Below are positions 52,299 to 61,106 of a stretch of 64,000 bases of DNA, piece after piece. The position numbers and the translations under genes were made by a program. Under the pieces are notes generated by a model, which saw only the letters and a list, made by a program, of their open reading frames with translations, did no database searches and had not been told where the DNA came from. Origin of the DNA: Cyanophora paradoxa (lineage: Eukaryota; Glaucocystophyceae; Cyanophorales; Cyanophoraceae); assembly GCA_004431415.1 (NCBI GenBank), contig QPMI01000666.1, positions 69,501 to 133,500 of the forward strand. The letters run 5' to 3'. Numbering within the stretch: position 1 is the stretch's first letter; every line of letters starts with the position of its first letter.

Positions 52299-52347
52299 TG
52301 TCCCGACCCTCTCAGATATTAATTTAAAGATCTGGGAGGGTCGGGAC
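52299..52347. promoter_or_regulatory. near-palindrome with AT core, copy 1 of family H
   Basis: TGTCCCGACCCTCTCAGAT, an AT-rich centre with TTAATTTAAA, then ATCTGGGAGGGTCGGGACA: arms of about 19 bp with one or two mismatches. It could be a terminator hairpin of the exonuclease gene, or a protein-bound palindrome. Confidence 0.75.
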
Positions 52348-52387
52348 ACGTCTCTTGGTCAGACTACTTATGTACGCCCTCCTCTAG

Positions 52388-52436
52388 TGTCTCGACCCTC
52401 TCAGATATTAATTTAAAGATCTGGGAGGGTCGGGAC
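52388..52436. promoter_or_regulatory. family H palindrome, copy 2
   Basis: Same as copy 1 with TCTCGACC in the left arm, so the arm pairing has one more G-T type mismatch. Confidence 0.75.
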
Positions 52437-52476
52437 ACGTCTCTTGGTCAGACTACTTATGTACGCCCTCCTCTAG

Positions 52477-52525
52477 TGTCTCGACCCTCTCAGATATTAA
52501 TTTAAAGATCTGGGAGGGTCGGGAC
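52477..52525. promoter_or_regulatory. family H palindrome, copy 3
   Basis: Identical to copy 2, one 89-bp period further on. Confidence 0.75.
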
Positions 52526-52569
52526 ACGTCTCTTGGTCAGACTACTTATGTACGCCCTCCCTCCTCTAG

Positions 52570-52619
52570 TGTCCGGACCTTTCCAATAATCTATAAAGAA
52601 AGTAGGGAGGGTCCGGACA
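52570..52619. promoter_or_regulatory. family H palindrome, diverged copy 4
   Basis: Arms TGTCCGGACC and GGTCCGGACA pair perfectly although they differ from the other copies in both arms, and the core TCTATAAAGAAAG is again AT-rich. Paired change in both arms suggests that the symmetry itself is kept. Confidence 0.75.
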
Positions 52620-52915
52620 CGTCTCTTGGTCGGACTCACCGTAGCTTGGTGTAGCTCAGGCCCAGGCGGGGAAGGCGAGTCTGCAATGAATCAGACCCCA
52701 CAGGATTTGGTTGAGCTGCTCTTTGCAGGGGGGCAGGAAGGCGGCCGCAGAGGGCTAGGGAGACTAGATCTAATTAGTAATCCCACACCGCGCATGTGCA
52801 AGCGACAGAGAACGAAGTGAGTAAATGCAGATCGATGATACGGCAATCATGAGTTGTTCAGAAAAGGTCGGGACACATAGAGAGTGCATGCCCTCACTCT
52901 CGTCCGCCCTCGCAA
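52620..52915. other. intergenic, possible 44-residue frame
   Basis: A small frame from ATG 52686 to 52820 (MNQTPQDLVELLFAGGQ...) has no relative that I know. A half-site of family H (GGTCGGGACA) lies near 52866-52876. Confidence 0.3.
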
Positions 52916-52965
52916 TGTCCCGACCCTCCCAGATCTTTAAATTAATATCTCAAAAGGTCGAGACA
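52916..52965. promoter_or_regulatory. family H palindrome, inverted copy 5
   Basis: TGTCCCGACCCTCCCAGAT, core TTTAAATTAAT, right arm ATCTCAAAAGGTCGAGACA. It is in reverse orientation to copies 1-3 and lies about 100 bp past the helicase gene's stop. Confidence 0.75.
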
Positions 52966-53758
52966 TTCATTGATCATATGCATGACGTCACTTGAATTCG
53001 CACGTTCGTATTTACACACTGGCACGCGCATCCCGTTCGCGAAGTCCACACTGTGACATCCGACAATCACACGCGCCTGTGAATGAGAGCATAGCAGTCG
53101 GAGAAAACGTTGTAAACCTCTGGGAAGCTTGGCGCCATGCCTGCCCTTGCCTGCTTAGCCTGGCGCTCTACTGCGTCGTCGAGCATGTCTTCCTCCCACG
53201 TGATGTAGCGTCGCTTTCGGCTGCCCATTTGCCCTCCGTCCGCGTCGGAGAAAGCGCGTCTCACTCCGAGGTACTTCTCCAGCAGGTACTTGATGACTTG
53301 CCAAGACTGCTGCGAGAGCCGCTTCTTCTCACCGTCCGCTGCATCGAAGCGGGGCGCGCGCTCGTCCAGACTCTGCAGAGCCGCGTACGCCTCCCGACCC
53401 TCCGGCGACGCCAGGGCCGCGTAGGCTTCGTCCGACCACAGAGCACGCCCCGCGAGCTTTCCATACCCCGCCAGCCGAAGAGTTTCTTGAACAGCGCGAC
53501 GACCTTCGATACCTTGAGGCGCTCAGCAGTAGGCACGATCTCGGCAACGTCCGCGCCATGCTTCAGCACCAGCGTGACCACGGCAGTGAGCGGGATGGAG
53601 TAGAACGAATCCCACATCCAGGCGACGTCTCCTTCGGTCAGCTCGCTCGGATCCTTGGCCAGGAACGCGGCGATCGACGTGCGAGCAAGCGAAGCAACCT
53701 TCTCGATGTCCAGCTTAGCGAGAGACTCGCGGGACTGCCTCCAGGCCAGCACCGTGCT

Positions 53759-54315
53759 CCACAGATCGACGGGCTCCAGCGCGCCCGCCTCCAGCACGCT
53801 CCTGATCTCGCGCAGCCGCTGCTCCTTCTCCTGCTTCGGTCCGCTCGGGTTTTGATCCTCCGTGACTTGCACGTTCATCAGCGCGCAGGTCGACATCAGC
53901 CGCAGGCGCGCTGCCACTGCGAGGCGCCGAGTGGGCATGCCGGCGCGGCGGCTCCCGCGGTGGCTAGCCTTCAGGTCCAGGTAGCGCTGCATGTCGTCCG
54001 AGCTCTCGTCGTCGTCGCTCTCACGCCAGTGCGCAGCCGCCGCGCCGACCGCAACCGAGGGCGTCCGGTTCTTGCGCACGGCGACGAGCAGGTGCTCCCC
54101 GTCGGGCGTGCTGCGTTTGCGCAGCCTTCTGACTCGAAACAGCAGCTGCACGATGTCGTCCGCCTCCAGCTGCGCGGGCTCCGCCTGGAACACGCCGTAG
54201 ACCTTGTCAAAGTGCGCGTCCGAAAAGTCCACGCCTGCCCCGAGCGCGGAAGTTGCGATGAGCACGTCGCAGGCCTTGTACGCGCCCTCCTCAGACACAT
54301 CGATCGACACGATGC
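53759..54315 (-). repeat. 557-bp exact tandem duplication, distal copy
   Basis: Every base I compared matches 54316-54872; the copies abut with no spacer. Confidence 0.93.
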
Positions 54316-54872
54316 CCACAGATCGACGGGCTCCAGCGCGCCCGCCTCCAGCACGCTCCTGATCTCGCGCAGCCGCTGCTCCTTCTCCTGCTTCGGTCCG
54401 CTCGGGTTTTGATCCTCCGTGACTTGCACGTTCATCAGCGCGCAGGTCGACATCAGCCGCAGGCGCGCTGCCACTGCGAGGCGCCGAGTGGGCATGCCGG
54501 CGCGGCGGCTCCCGCGGTGGCTAGCCTTCAGGTCCAGGTAGCGCTGCATGTCGTCCGAGCTCTCGTCGTCGTCGCTCTCACGCCAGTGCGCAGCCGCCGC
54601 GCCGACCGCAACCGAGGGCGTCCGGTTCTTGCGCACGGCGACGAGCAGGTGCTCCCCGTCGGGCGTGCTGCGTTTGCGCAGCCTTCTGACTCGAAACAGC
54701 AGCTGCACGATGTCGTCCGCCTCCAGCTGCGCGGGCTCCGCCTGGAACACGCCGTAGACCTTGTCAAAGTGCGCGTCCGAAAAGTCCACGCCTGCCCCGA
54801 GCGCGGAAGTTGCGATGAGCACGTCGCAGGCCTTGTACGCGCCCTCCTCAGACACATCGATCGACACGATGC
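54316..54872 (-). repeat. 557-bp exact tandem duplication, proximal copy
   Basis: Continuous in frame with the helicase part upstream, so this is the copy that belongs to the unbroken frame from 55953. 557 is not a multiple of three, so the second copy breaks the frame. Confidence 0.93.
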
Positions 54873-56742
54873 GCACTGGGCCCTCGTTCGTGAAGCGCAC
54901 GCTCTTCTCCTTGGCCTGCCCAACGATGAGCCCGATCGTGAACGGTGCGCCGCTGCCGTCCTCGGGCCCTGCCTCGAGCTGAGTCACGTACTGAGCGCCG
55001 CCCAGGCTGAGCTGCTCCAGCGCCTGCTTCGCAATCTTCTCCTGCAGCTCGATCGCCTTGGCCGGCGTCTCCGCGATGATCATGGCCCGCGAGCGCCCAG
55101 GTCGGCACTGCACCATGATGTCCGCCTCGACGTGCGCCGGGCTGTCTGACACGCGCATCTTCCAGTCGCAGGTGCGATGCGAGTTGTACAGGAGCCCCAG
55201 GCGCGCCCCGACCTCCTGCGCCGACTCTGCCAGGTACGCGAGATCGACCGACCGAACGAAGCCGTCCATCGCCACGATGCGCGATGCCTTCATCACGCCG
55301 CGCCATAGGCCCACGCAGCGCGCGTTTCGAGGCACTGACCGCATACCTAGGTGCAGGCCGGTGGGCTCGAGGGTGCCGCTCGAGGTGAGGTGCTTCGTGA
55401 GGGAGGAGAGCTCGTCCAGCACGACCAGTAGCGGCGCCGTCGACCAGCCCTCCCAGTCCTCGAGCACCTTGTGCAGCGAGTCCCATGTGATGACGACGCA
55501 CCTGCACTCCTCATGGCGGAAGCCCCACTTGCCATGCGATCCCTTTGAGCTCTCCGGTGGCTTCTTGATGTCCATGTAAAGCACGGCGTCCTTTGACAAC
55601 TCCGCAGCATCAATGCGACGCTTGAGGTCGCGGGAGAAGGCCCGGCGGCAAGTCACGAGGATCACTCGCCAGCCGCCTGCGAGGGCCGGGTCCAGGTACG
55701 CATCGATCAGCGCCTGCGTCTTCCCCGTGTTGAGTCCCGAGCAGATGACGTCGACCTGCGGCTGAGCGGATCTCGGGTTCTGCTCCAGCGCCCCGAATGC
55801 GGAGGTAAGGATCTTGCACGAGAGGTGGCGTTCATCCACTGCATTGACGCAAGCCTCCAGGCCCGTCGACTCGAGCGCGATCAGGAGGGAGGGGAGGGCA
55901 ATGTCGAAGGCGACAGGCTGCGAGGGATCGGTCACATAGCGGGTCTGTGCCACGCTGCCCGACTCCCCTCCGGTCCCCTCCCCTCGAGCTCGACTTCAAT
56001 ACCGTGCGCCTGGATGGAGATTCGAGCCGCCGGCGCCCCCGGCTGACTCCCGCCCAGGACGAGGGTGATGGACCCGTCGGGCTCGACTCCAAGGTGCTGA
56101 ACGCGGCGGGCGTCGTGCAGGCCAAGGTCCGCGCGCAGCTCTGCCCCCGCCTTCCAGATCTCGTCCCTCACCGCCTTGTTCTTGCGCAGGCGGTCCAGGA
56201 GCCGCTCCAAGGCCGGCAGGCTTGGGCTCGAATCCAGGAGAGCGCCCGGCTCCGGGATGGGCTTAGCGCGGGGCGCCGAGCTTCTGGATGGAGTGGGGAG
56301 GAGCTCCGCTCGCGGCCCGGGCGCCGGCCCCGCAGAACGTAGCCCCCGTGCCATCCACACCGAGCTCCAGGCCGCTCGAGCTCCCAAAGAACCATGCCAT
56401 GAGATCGCAAGCCTCCGGGCTCTGTAGGACGTAGGCAGCCTTGAATCCATTATCCAAGGGGCGAGAGAAAGTGAAGCCTCCGAACTTGGTTGCAAAGGCG
56501 CAGGCTGCCGCGGTGCTCGTCTCATCCTCGGCACCCGAGAAGTGGCTGGGGGTGATGCAGGGCGGGTGGAAGACGCAGAAAGCCGTCCCCAGGGTCGGGC
56601 TGCAGGCCTTCTGGACTTCGACGAGAGGGAATCGAACGAAAAAGCTGCACTCCTGCTCGCTCAGATCTATCTGCTGTACCCCGGGCCCGGGCATACGGGC
56701 CAGGAAGGCGTCGACGTCGAGAGACACGCGTCCGGTTGCCAT

Positions 56743-57576
56743 GGTCGTCTCTCTATAGCTAGGCTTGGAAAATTCTAGATCTACTAGGCTAGTCAACGTC
56801 TGTTGGCTAGCTATAGTCGACGTCTGGACTGCTGTCTCGACCTTCTGAGATATTAATTTAAAGATCTGGGAGGGTCGGGACAGGCTTTGGTCCGACCTTA
56901 AGCGCTCAACTAGACCCGGTTGACACCGTCTTGATCTCTCCTTCTTGGCGCAGCGGACGATGTGACGCGCAGACCGTCGGCCCGGCGGACGGGGAGGCGC
57001 GCGCGTAGAACTTCGGAAGCGCTAGCCCCTTGCTTGACCGAAGCTTAGAAAGTTTTGAGCGCACGCGAATGCGACACGTGTAGAGAGAAGGCAGAGCGCG
57101 CCGGAGCTAGCTTGCGCGGCCGAGCGCTCGACCGCCTTTGCTCCTAAGCTCAGAAAGTTTTGGGCTCACGCGGTTGCTCCACGTGTTTCGACTCAAAACA
57201 CAGTACCCCAACCCGAAAAAAAGCGCCCGGGCAGCGCATCTCGCAGCGCCCGGGCCCAGCGCTCCTTGCAGCACTTGCCAGAGGCACTAGCTTGCATTCC
57301 GCTCAGCCCGGAGAGCCGCCGCCTCGCTCCTTTCGATTCGGAGGTGCGCCTCACTTCGCAACCTCTTTCTCCGCACCACGGCTAGCTCCGGACCTCAGAT
57401 TTTGGGCGCTGGAAAGCTCTCTCGACGCCGCACTCACGCCGCCACGCGCAGGGTCGCTCGCGCCGGCCGCGGACCTTCGAAAGCTCGATGGCGCCCGAGC
57501 CGGAGCACTCCGCCGCATCCCGCAGGTGCCAGCTCGCTCTCTTGCCGCTCTATCCCTTGCATTTAGCACCTAGAAC
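56743..57576. other. 830-bp non-coding interval between replication and late-type genes
   Basis: Holds family H copy 6 (56833-56882); a pair of about 45-bp imperfect direct repeats (AAGCTTAGAAAGTTTTGAGC...GACACGTGT near 57040 and AAGCTCAGAAAGTTTTGGGC...CCACGTGT near 57147); and GCGCCCGGGCAGCGC / GCAGCGCCCGGGC text at 57222-57257. Both sides' genes point away from it. A frame at 57160-57573 exists but looks compositional. Confidence 0.5.
56833..56882. promoter_or_regulatory. family H palindrome, copy 6
   Basis: TGTCTCGACCTTCTGAGAT, core ATTAATTTAAAG, ATCTGGGAGGGTCGGGACA. About 90 bp upstream of the helicase gene's start; same orientation as copies 1-3. Confidence 0.75.
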
Positions 57577-59182
57577 ATGCCCCGCAACCTCGCGCTCGAT
57601 TCGCCCGCGTCCGCTGACATTTGGTCTCTGAGCAGGTGCCGAGATTGGCCGCCGCGCCTTCCGCAACTCGAGCCGACGTTCGCGGCGACTTGCGCACGCT
57701 TCTAGATCTCGTTCTCAAGCCCGCGCATCGATTCGGCGGCTCCGGCTCGCCTCCCCGCGCCTCCAGCCCCGCGCCCCACACCCGTTCTTGTCCTAGCTAA
57801 GCCCTCCCTTGTCCGCGGCCAGTCGCGGGCTACGCGCATCGCGGATAGCATCAGTGGAGCTACGTTTCAGCGCTGGACGCAGGCCCGCCCGCCCAATCCC
57901 TCCCACCTCCCGCTCGCAGCACGCTCACTGGGCCGCAGGCAGCTTCGCGGGGAGCCGCTGGATTCGAAGCCGCGCACCTTCCCCGCCCGTCCCGACGTCG
58001 TACGCGCTAACGTCGCCCGCGCCGCAGGTGGCCGCCAGGCCTCCTGCATCCAGGCCTTCGAGCCGGTGTGGCTGCGGGAGAAGCGCCTCGCCTTCTGGCA
58101 GGAGACGGCCTCCTGCCCCCTCACCCGCTTCATCATCACCCACTGCGTCGTCGACCCCACCACCTTCCTCGTCGGCTCGGAGACGGAGGGCTGGATGACG
58201 AGCGTCGCGGGCATCGTCGAGTACATCGCGCGCACGGAGGGCCCGGACACCTCCGCCGCCGTCGGCGCTGACATCGAGAACGGCCGGCTGGACGAGACCC
58301 TCGCCGGCTTCGGCTCCTGGTGCCGCCCCTACTCCTACAAGCTCGGCGGCGTCTGGCAGACCTACATCCGCGGCATCGTCCCCAAGGCCCCGCTCTCCCT
58401 CGGCGAGAGCCAGCCGGCGCTGGAGGCGATCGCGATCCCCGTCGCCCAGTTCAAGGACCCGGCGCCCGACGTCGGGCCCTTCCTCGTCAAGCCCCACACC
58501 AAGGGCAAGGGCAAGCGCACCCGCAACTCGGCGCCGGCCTTCCTCCCGCCCCAGCCCCCCGCCACGGCCCCCCAGCAGCGCCCCGGCCAGCAGCGCATCG
58601 ACGAGATGCTGCCGCGCCAGGTCCGGCCCCGCGTACCCCCGCCTTCCCTCCCGTACCCCCCTCCCCCGCCCCCTCCTGATCCAAGGGCAGGGTACCCCGA
58701 CGAACGGCGGCGCGGGCCCGAGCGGCTACGGGAGCTCGGCCTCCTCCGCGAGCGCCGACGGCCCCAGCCCCCTCCCCGGCCCCGGCGCCGTCCTCACCGC
58801 GATCCAGGGCTTCGGGGCCCAGCAGGAGGCCGAGCGGCGGGCGCTGGCGGCGCGCCAGGCGCGCGAGGCGGAGGAGCGGCGCCAGGCCCTCTGGGCCCAG
58901 CGCCTGCAGGAGGCCACCGCCTTCCGCGCCGAGCTGGAGGCGGGCTTCCGCGCGGAGCGGATGAGCGCGGCGGAGGCCGTGGAGAGCTGGCGGGCGTTCG
59001 AGGACGGGACCGTGGAGCTGGCGAAGGGCCTCGGCTACAGCTACCGGCGGGCGCCGGTGCCCACCTCGTACGCAAGGCGGGCGGCGCGCGAGGCCTCGCG
59101 GGCAAAGATCGACGCGGCGGAGGAGCAGGCGGCGCGCGAGGAGGCCGAGGACAACGCGCGCTTCCGGCACCTGCACCACTGA
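57577..59182 (+). pseudogene. island protein, about 530 aa, unknown, with Pro-rich linker and coiled-coil end; single-base frame breaks
   Basis: ATG at 57577 (MPRNLALDSPASADIW). The sense frame shifts near 57634 (into EQVPRLAAAPSATRADVR), again near 57770 (into TPVLVLAKPSLVRGQSRA), then stays open through IADSISGATFQRWTQARPP, RQASCIQAFEPVWLREKR, CPLTRFIITHCVVDPTTFL, FGSWCRPYSYKLGGVWQTYI and a Lys-rich KPHTKGKGKRTRN. After a Pro-rich linker (58540-58680) it shifts once more into an Ala/Glu/Arg helix (QEAERRALAARQAREAEERR) ending FRHLHH at 59182. With no ATG between 57800 and 58190 in the main frame, I treat the pieces as one gene. An alternative is a real intron ending gccgcag at 58027. No known family. 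Location among small membrane genes suggests a virion component (inference). Confidence 0.5.
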
Positions 59183-59230
59183 GGCCCGAGGCGGTATTTT
59201 TTCTCAACCCTCCCTCAATTCGGTCCCGCG

Positions 59231-59419
59231 ATGGCCTTCGAAGCTTATCCTGCCCACTACTCGCTAGGAGCCCTCGCCGCGACCCTCACCTGGCTCCTCG
59301 GCGGCACCCCCACGGCCTCGGCGGTCATCGGCGTGGGCTTTGGCTACGCCGCCAAGAGCCTCTACGCCCCCGGCTGCGCCTCGCAGGCGGCGGCCGGCAT
59401 GCGCCCCGCCGGGCGCTAA
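59231..59419 (+). CDS. small membrane protein, 62 aa
   Basis: ATG at 59231, 48 bp after the previous stop. MAFEAYPAHYSLGALAATL, then two weakly hydrophobic, Gly/Ala-rich stretches (AALAATLTWLLGG and ASAVIGVGFGYAAKSLY) that could span a membrane as a hairpin, and a short basic end. No family recognised. A TTTTTTCTC tract precedes it. Confidence 0.55.
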   Translation: MAFEAYPAHYSLGALAATLTWLLGGTPTASAVIGVGFGYAAKSLYAPGCASQAAAGMRPAGR

Positions 59420-59514
59420 CTTTTCAAAGTTCATTCTCCCCTCCCCCTTTTCCGAGTTCCGAGTCCGTTGGCGTTCCCTTTTAAATTTTCTTCATTCTCG
59501 TTACACGTTCGAAG

Positions 59515-59994
59515 ATGTCGAGCGCGGTAGAGAAGCTGCTGTGCACCGTGTTCAAATCGGATTCGCGATGCAGCAAGATCGGCGAGGCGGCGAGGGCTAA
59601 GGGTGGGGCGGCGGCGGAGGGGCCCAGGGTGAGGGCGGCGGATCCCGCGCCGCCGTCGCTGAAAACGATCAAGGGGGCGGGCAAGGGCAGGAGCGTGGGG
59701 GCGCTGCCCCTCGTGGCGATCGCGCCGGGGCAGAGGGAGGCGGCGCACGCGGCGACGGCGGCGCTGGCCGCGCGGCGCCAGGCGGAGGCCTACCCGTGCC
59801 TGGGCCGGGGGCTGCACCCGCCGGCCGGCCGCCCCTACGCCGTGAGCGCCTACTTCGACGAGGCCAACCGGCTGAGCTGCCAGGAGCTGTGCGACAACCG
59901 CATGCGGCGCGCCGTGGACGGGCACCTGCCGCTGCTGGTGGCGCTGGGCGGCTCGCTCCTGATGGTCTGGTACCTGCGCGGCCTGGTCATTTAG
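59515..59994 (+). CDS. C-terminally anchored island protein, 159 aa
   Basis: ATG at 59515 (MSSAVEKLLCTVFKSDSR). The first two thirds are Ala/Arg/Lys-rich and soluble (IKGAGKGRSVGALPLVAIAPGQREAAH). A Cys pair region SCQELCDNRMRRAVDGH follows, then a single membrane span LPLLVALGGSLLMVWYLRG at the very end, with only three residues after it. This is a tail-anchored layout. The leader CCCTTTTAAATTTTC just upstream is AT-rich and may hold a TATA-like element. No relative recognised. Confidence 0.65.
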   Translation: MSSAVEKLLCTVFKSDSRCSKIGEAARAKGGAAAEGPRVRAADPAPPSLKTIKGAGKGRSVGALPLVAIAPGQREAAHAATAALAARRQAEAYPCLGRGLHPPAGRPYAVSAYFDEANRLSCQELCDNRMRRAVDGHLPLLVALGGSLLMVWYLRGLVI

Positions 59995-60031
59995 ATAGTT
60001 TTTCGAAACCCCGGTTGGAAGCTAGCCAAGG

Positions 60032-60358
60032 ATGAGCTGGCTCGATGCGCTGCTCACGAAGACCTTCGGCCCCAAGGGCCAGCCGCGCCTGCAGTTCGGC
60101 GAGATCAACGCGGCGATTGGCGCCACGGTGGAGACGAAGAACCGAGAGAACGTCCTGCGCGGCGACGGAGGCGCGTGGGCCGACATTGCGGCGGGCGCCC
60201 TGGGCTCCGCGCTCACCGCACCGGGCAAGGCGGGCCGCGCGCTGACGGACGGGGCCGAGCGCTTCTGGCACTGGCTCAAGGTGGCCGTTGTCATCGCCGC
60301 AGCGGTTGTGGCGGGTCTCCTGGTGCTCGAGGCTCGCGCGCTATTTTCTAAACGCTAG
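60032..60358 (+). CDS. tail-anchored island protein, 108 aa
   Basis: ATG at 60032, 37 bp after the previous stop. MSWLDALLTKTFGPKGQPRL, a Gly/Ala-rich middle (AWADIAAGALGSALTAPGK) and a C-terminal span WLKVAVVIAAAVVAGLLVLEA followed by FSKR. The middle stretch could be a second, weaker hydrophobic helix. Same design as its upstream neighbour: soluble basic front with a membrane helix at the end. Function unknown. Confidence 0.65.
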   Translation: MSWLDALLTKTFGPKGQPRLQFGEINAAIGATVETKNRENVLRGDGGAWADIAAGALGSALTAPGKAGRALTDGAERFWHWLKVAVVIAAAVVAGLLVLEARALFSKR

Positions 60359-60374
60359 GTAAACCGAGCGAACC

Positions 60375-60747
60375 ATGCGCGGCGGCTCTTCCCCCGTGTT
60401 TCCTTCGCTGAGAACCCGGTGGCGAACGCAGTCGCCCCTACCCCCTGGAGCCCGGAGTGAAGCTGGAGCGTGCGAACGCAGTCTCCGTCAAGAAGGCCAA
60501 GCGCACGCTGGCGCTGGAAGTCCCGGTCGCGGAGGATACGGAGAAGGTTGCATTCAACAAGCGCAAGACGTACAAGGCGATACGCGAGGGACAGCTGCTG
60601 CCCACGGACTCGGTTCCCGGGCTGCCGGGCACCACGGCCGGCGAGCTCCTAGTGCGCAACCTGCGCCTGCAGTACGTCTCCCGCCTCCGCCGCTCCAAGG
60701 CCAAGAAGGCGCGCCTGGACTCGGGCGATAGCAGCTCTAGCTCGTAG
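60375..60747 (+). pseudogene. basic island protein of about 120 aa, one frame break or non-ATG start
   Basis: The coding frame that ends at 60747 reads VKLERANAVSVKKAKRTL, EKVAFNKRKTYKAIREG, LQYVSRLRRSKAKKAR and a Ser-rich tail (DSGDSSSSS). It has no ATG; it opens after a TGA near 60411, with GTG at 60457. An ATG at 60375 lies in another frame (MRGGSSPVFPSLRTRW). A one-base shift near 60450 would join the two. The product is Lys/Arg-rich and could bind nucleic acid. It is convergent with the 29-residue frame on the other strand, 27 bp away. Confidence 0.5.
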
Positions 60748-60774
60748 GGCTCTGTACTGTTGTATTCAATGCCT

Positions 60775-60864
60775 TTACCAGTTCCTGTTCCTATCCCAGA
60801 GCACGACTCGGGTGAAGGGCACGGTCATAGCGAACATGAACTCGGCGAACTTGGCAAAGTTCAT
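60775..60864 (-). CDS. possible 29-aa hydrophobic peptide, or the frame-shifted end of the next gene
   Basis: ATG at 60864 overlaps the TGA of the 64-residue frame upstream as TGATG. MNFAKFAEFMFAMTVPFTRV and VLWDRNRNW follow. Either the two are translated by stop-start coupling, or a one-base error separates one protein of about 93 residues with an amphipathic end. Confidence 0.4.
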   Translation of the reverse strand: MNFAKFAEFMFAMTVPFTRVVLWDRNRNW

Positions 60865-61058
60865 CAGGGTTCCCAGGCGGGGATCCTCCAGTAGATCGCC
60901 TCGCGCAGCGCCTCGTAGACGCGCATGAGGGAGCGCTCGTTCTCCGTCGCGAAGGCGTCGCCGGGCTCGTCGGGGTCGGGATCCGTGAGCTCGGAGTACT
61001 CGTCCGAGCTGCCCGCGCTCTCGGCACCTGCGGCGGGGTCGGGCGAGGGGTCGGGCAT
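60864..61058 (-). CDS. acidic island protein, 64 aa
   Basis: ATG at 61058 (MPDPSPDPAAGAESAGSS). The first half is Asp/Pro/Glu/Ser-rich (DEYSELTDPDPDEPGD) and probably disordered; then a helix NERSLMRVYEALREAIYW. It ends WRIPAWEP at TGA 60864, overlapping the next start. No family recognised. Confidence 0.5.
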   Translation of the reverse strand: MPDPSPDPAAGAESAGSSDEYSELTDPDPDEPGDAFATENERSLMRVYEALREAIYWRIPAWEP

Positions 61059-61106
61059 TCTTTGCTGGTAGAAGGGCTAGAAGAGGGACCAGAAAATCAC
61101 TAGCAA

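Larger units (their letters stand above)
52283..52638 (+). repeat. tandem array of 89-bp units, each carrying a palindrome
   Basis: Units start at 52283, 52372, 52461 and 52550 (GTACGCCCTCCTCTAGTGTC). Units 1-3 are almost identical; unit 4 has a 4-bp insertion and a changed palindrome (GTCCGGAC arms, different core) although its flank GTCTCTTGGTC is kept. The first unit contains the last codons of the exonuclease gene. Confidence 0.9.
53067..56742 (-). pseudogene. origin-binding-type SF2 helicase with N-terminal extension; three frame breaks and an internal 557-bp duplication
   Basis: ATG at 56742 (MATGRVSLDVDAFLARM) opens an unrecognised N-terminal part of about 260 residues; its frame changes near 56300 and again in a G-rich stretch near 55965. 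The helicase part then runs without break: SGLNTGKTQALIDAY (Walker A, near 55730), VILVTCRRAFSRDLKRR (Ia), VVITWDSLHKVLEDW, VVLDELSSLTKHL (II), IVAMDGFVRSVDL (III), IATSALGAGVDFSDAHFD (V), VQLLFRVRRLRKRS (VI). This is the order of the herpesvirus origin-binding protein family, which is also found in large DNA viruses of protists. The 557-bp block 54316-54872 is repeated exactly at 53759-54315, which duplicates motifs V-VI and shifts the frame. The C-terminal part needs another one-base shift near 53475 before RRAFSDADGGQM... ends at 53067. Without the breaks the product would be about 1,040 residues. It is either decayed or misassembled. Confidence 0.75.

Noticed and set aside
52283-52638. Regular direct repeats that might look like a CRISPR array
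   Set aside because: Units are almost identical along their full 89-bp length, so there are no variable spacers, and no cas-like gene is near.
55932-55953. GTG at 55953 as the start of the helicase gene, overlapping an upstream stop
   Set aside because: Eukaryotic and eukaryotic-virus genes need ATG; the coding signal continues upstream in another frame to ATG 56742, so a frame break explains it better.
57160-57573. 137-residue frame upstream of the 57577 gene
   Set aside because: No ATG start, low-complexity text, and it overlaps direct repeats; treated as non-coding.
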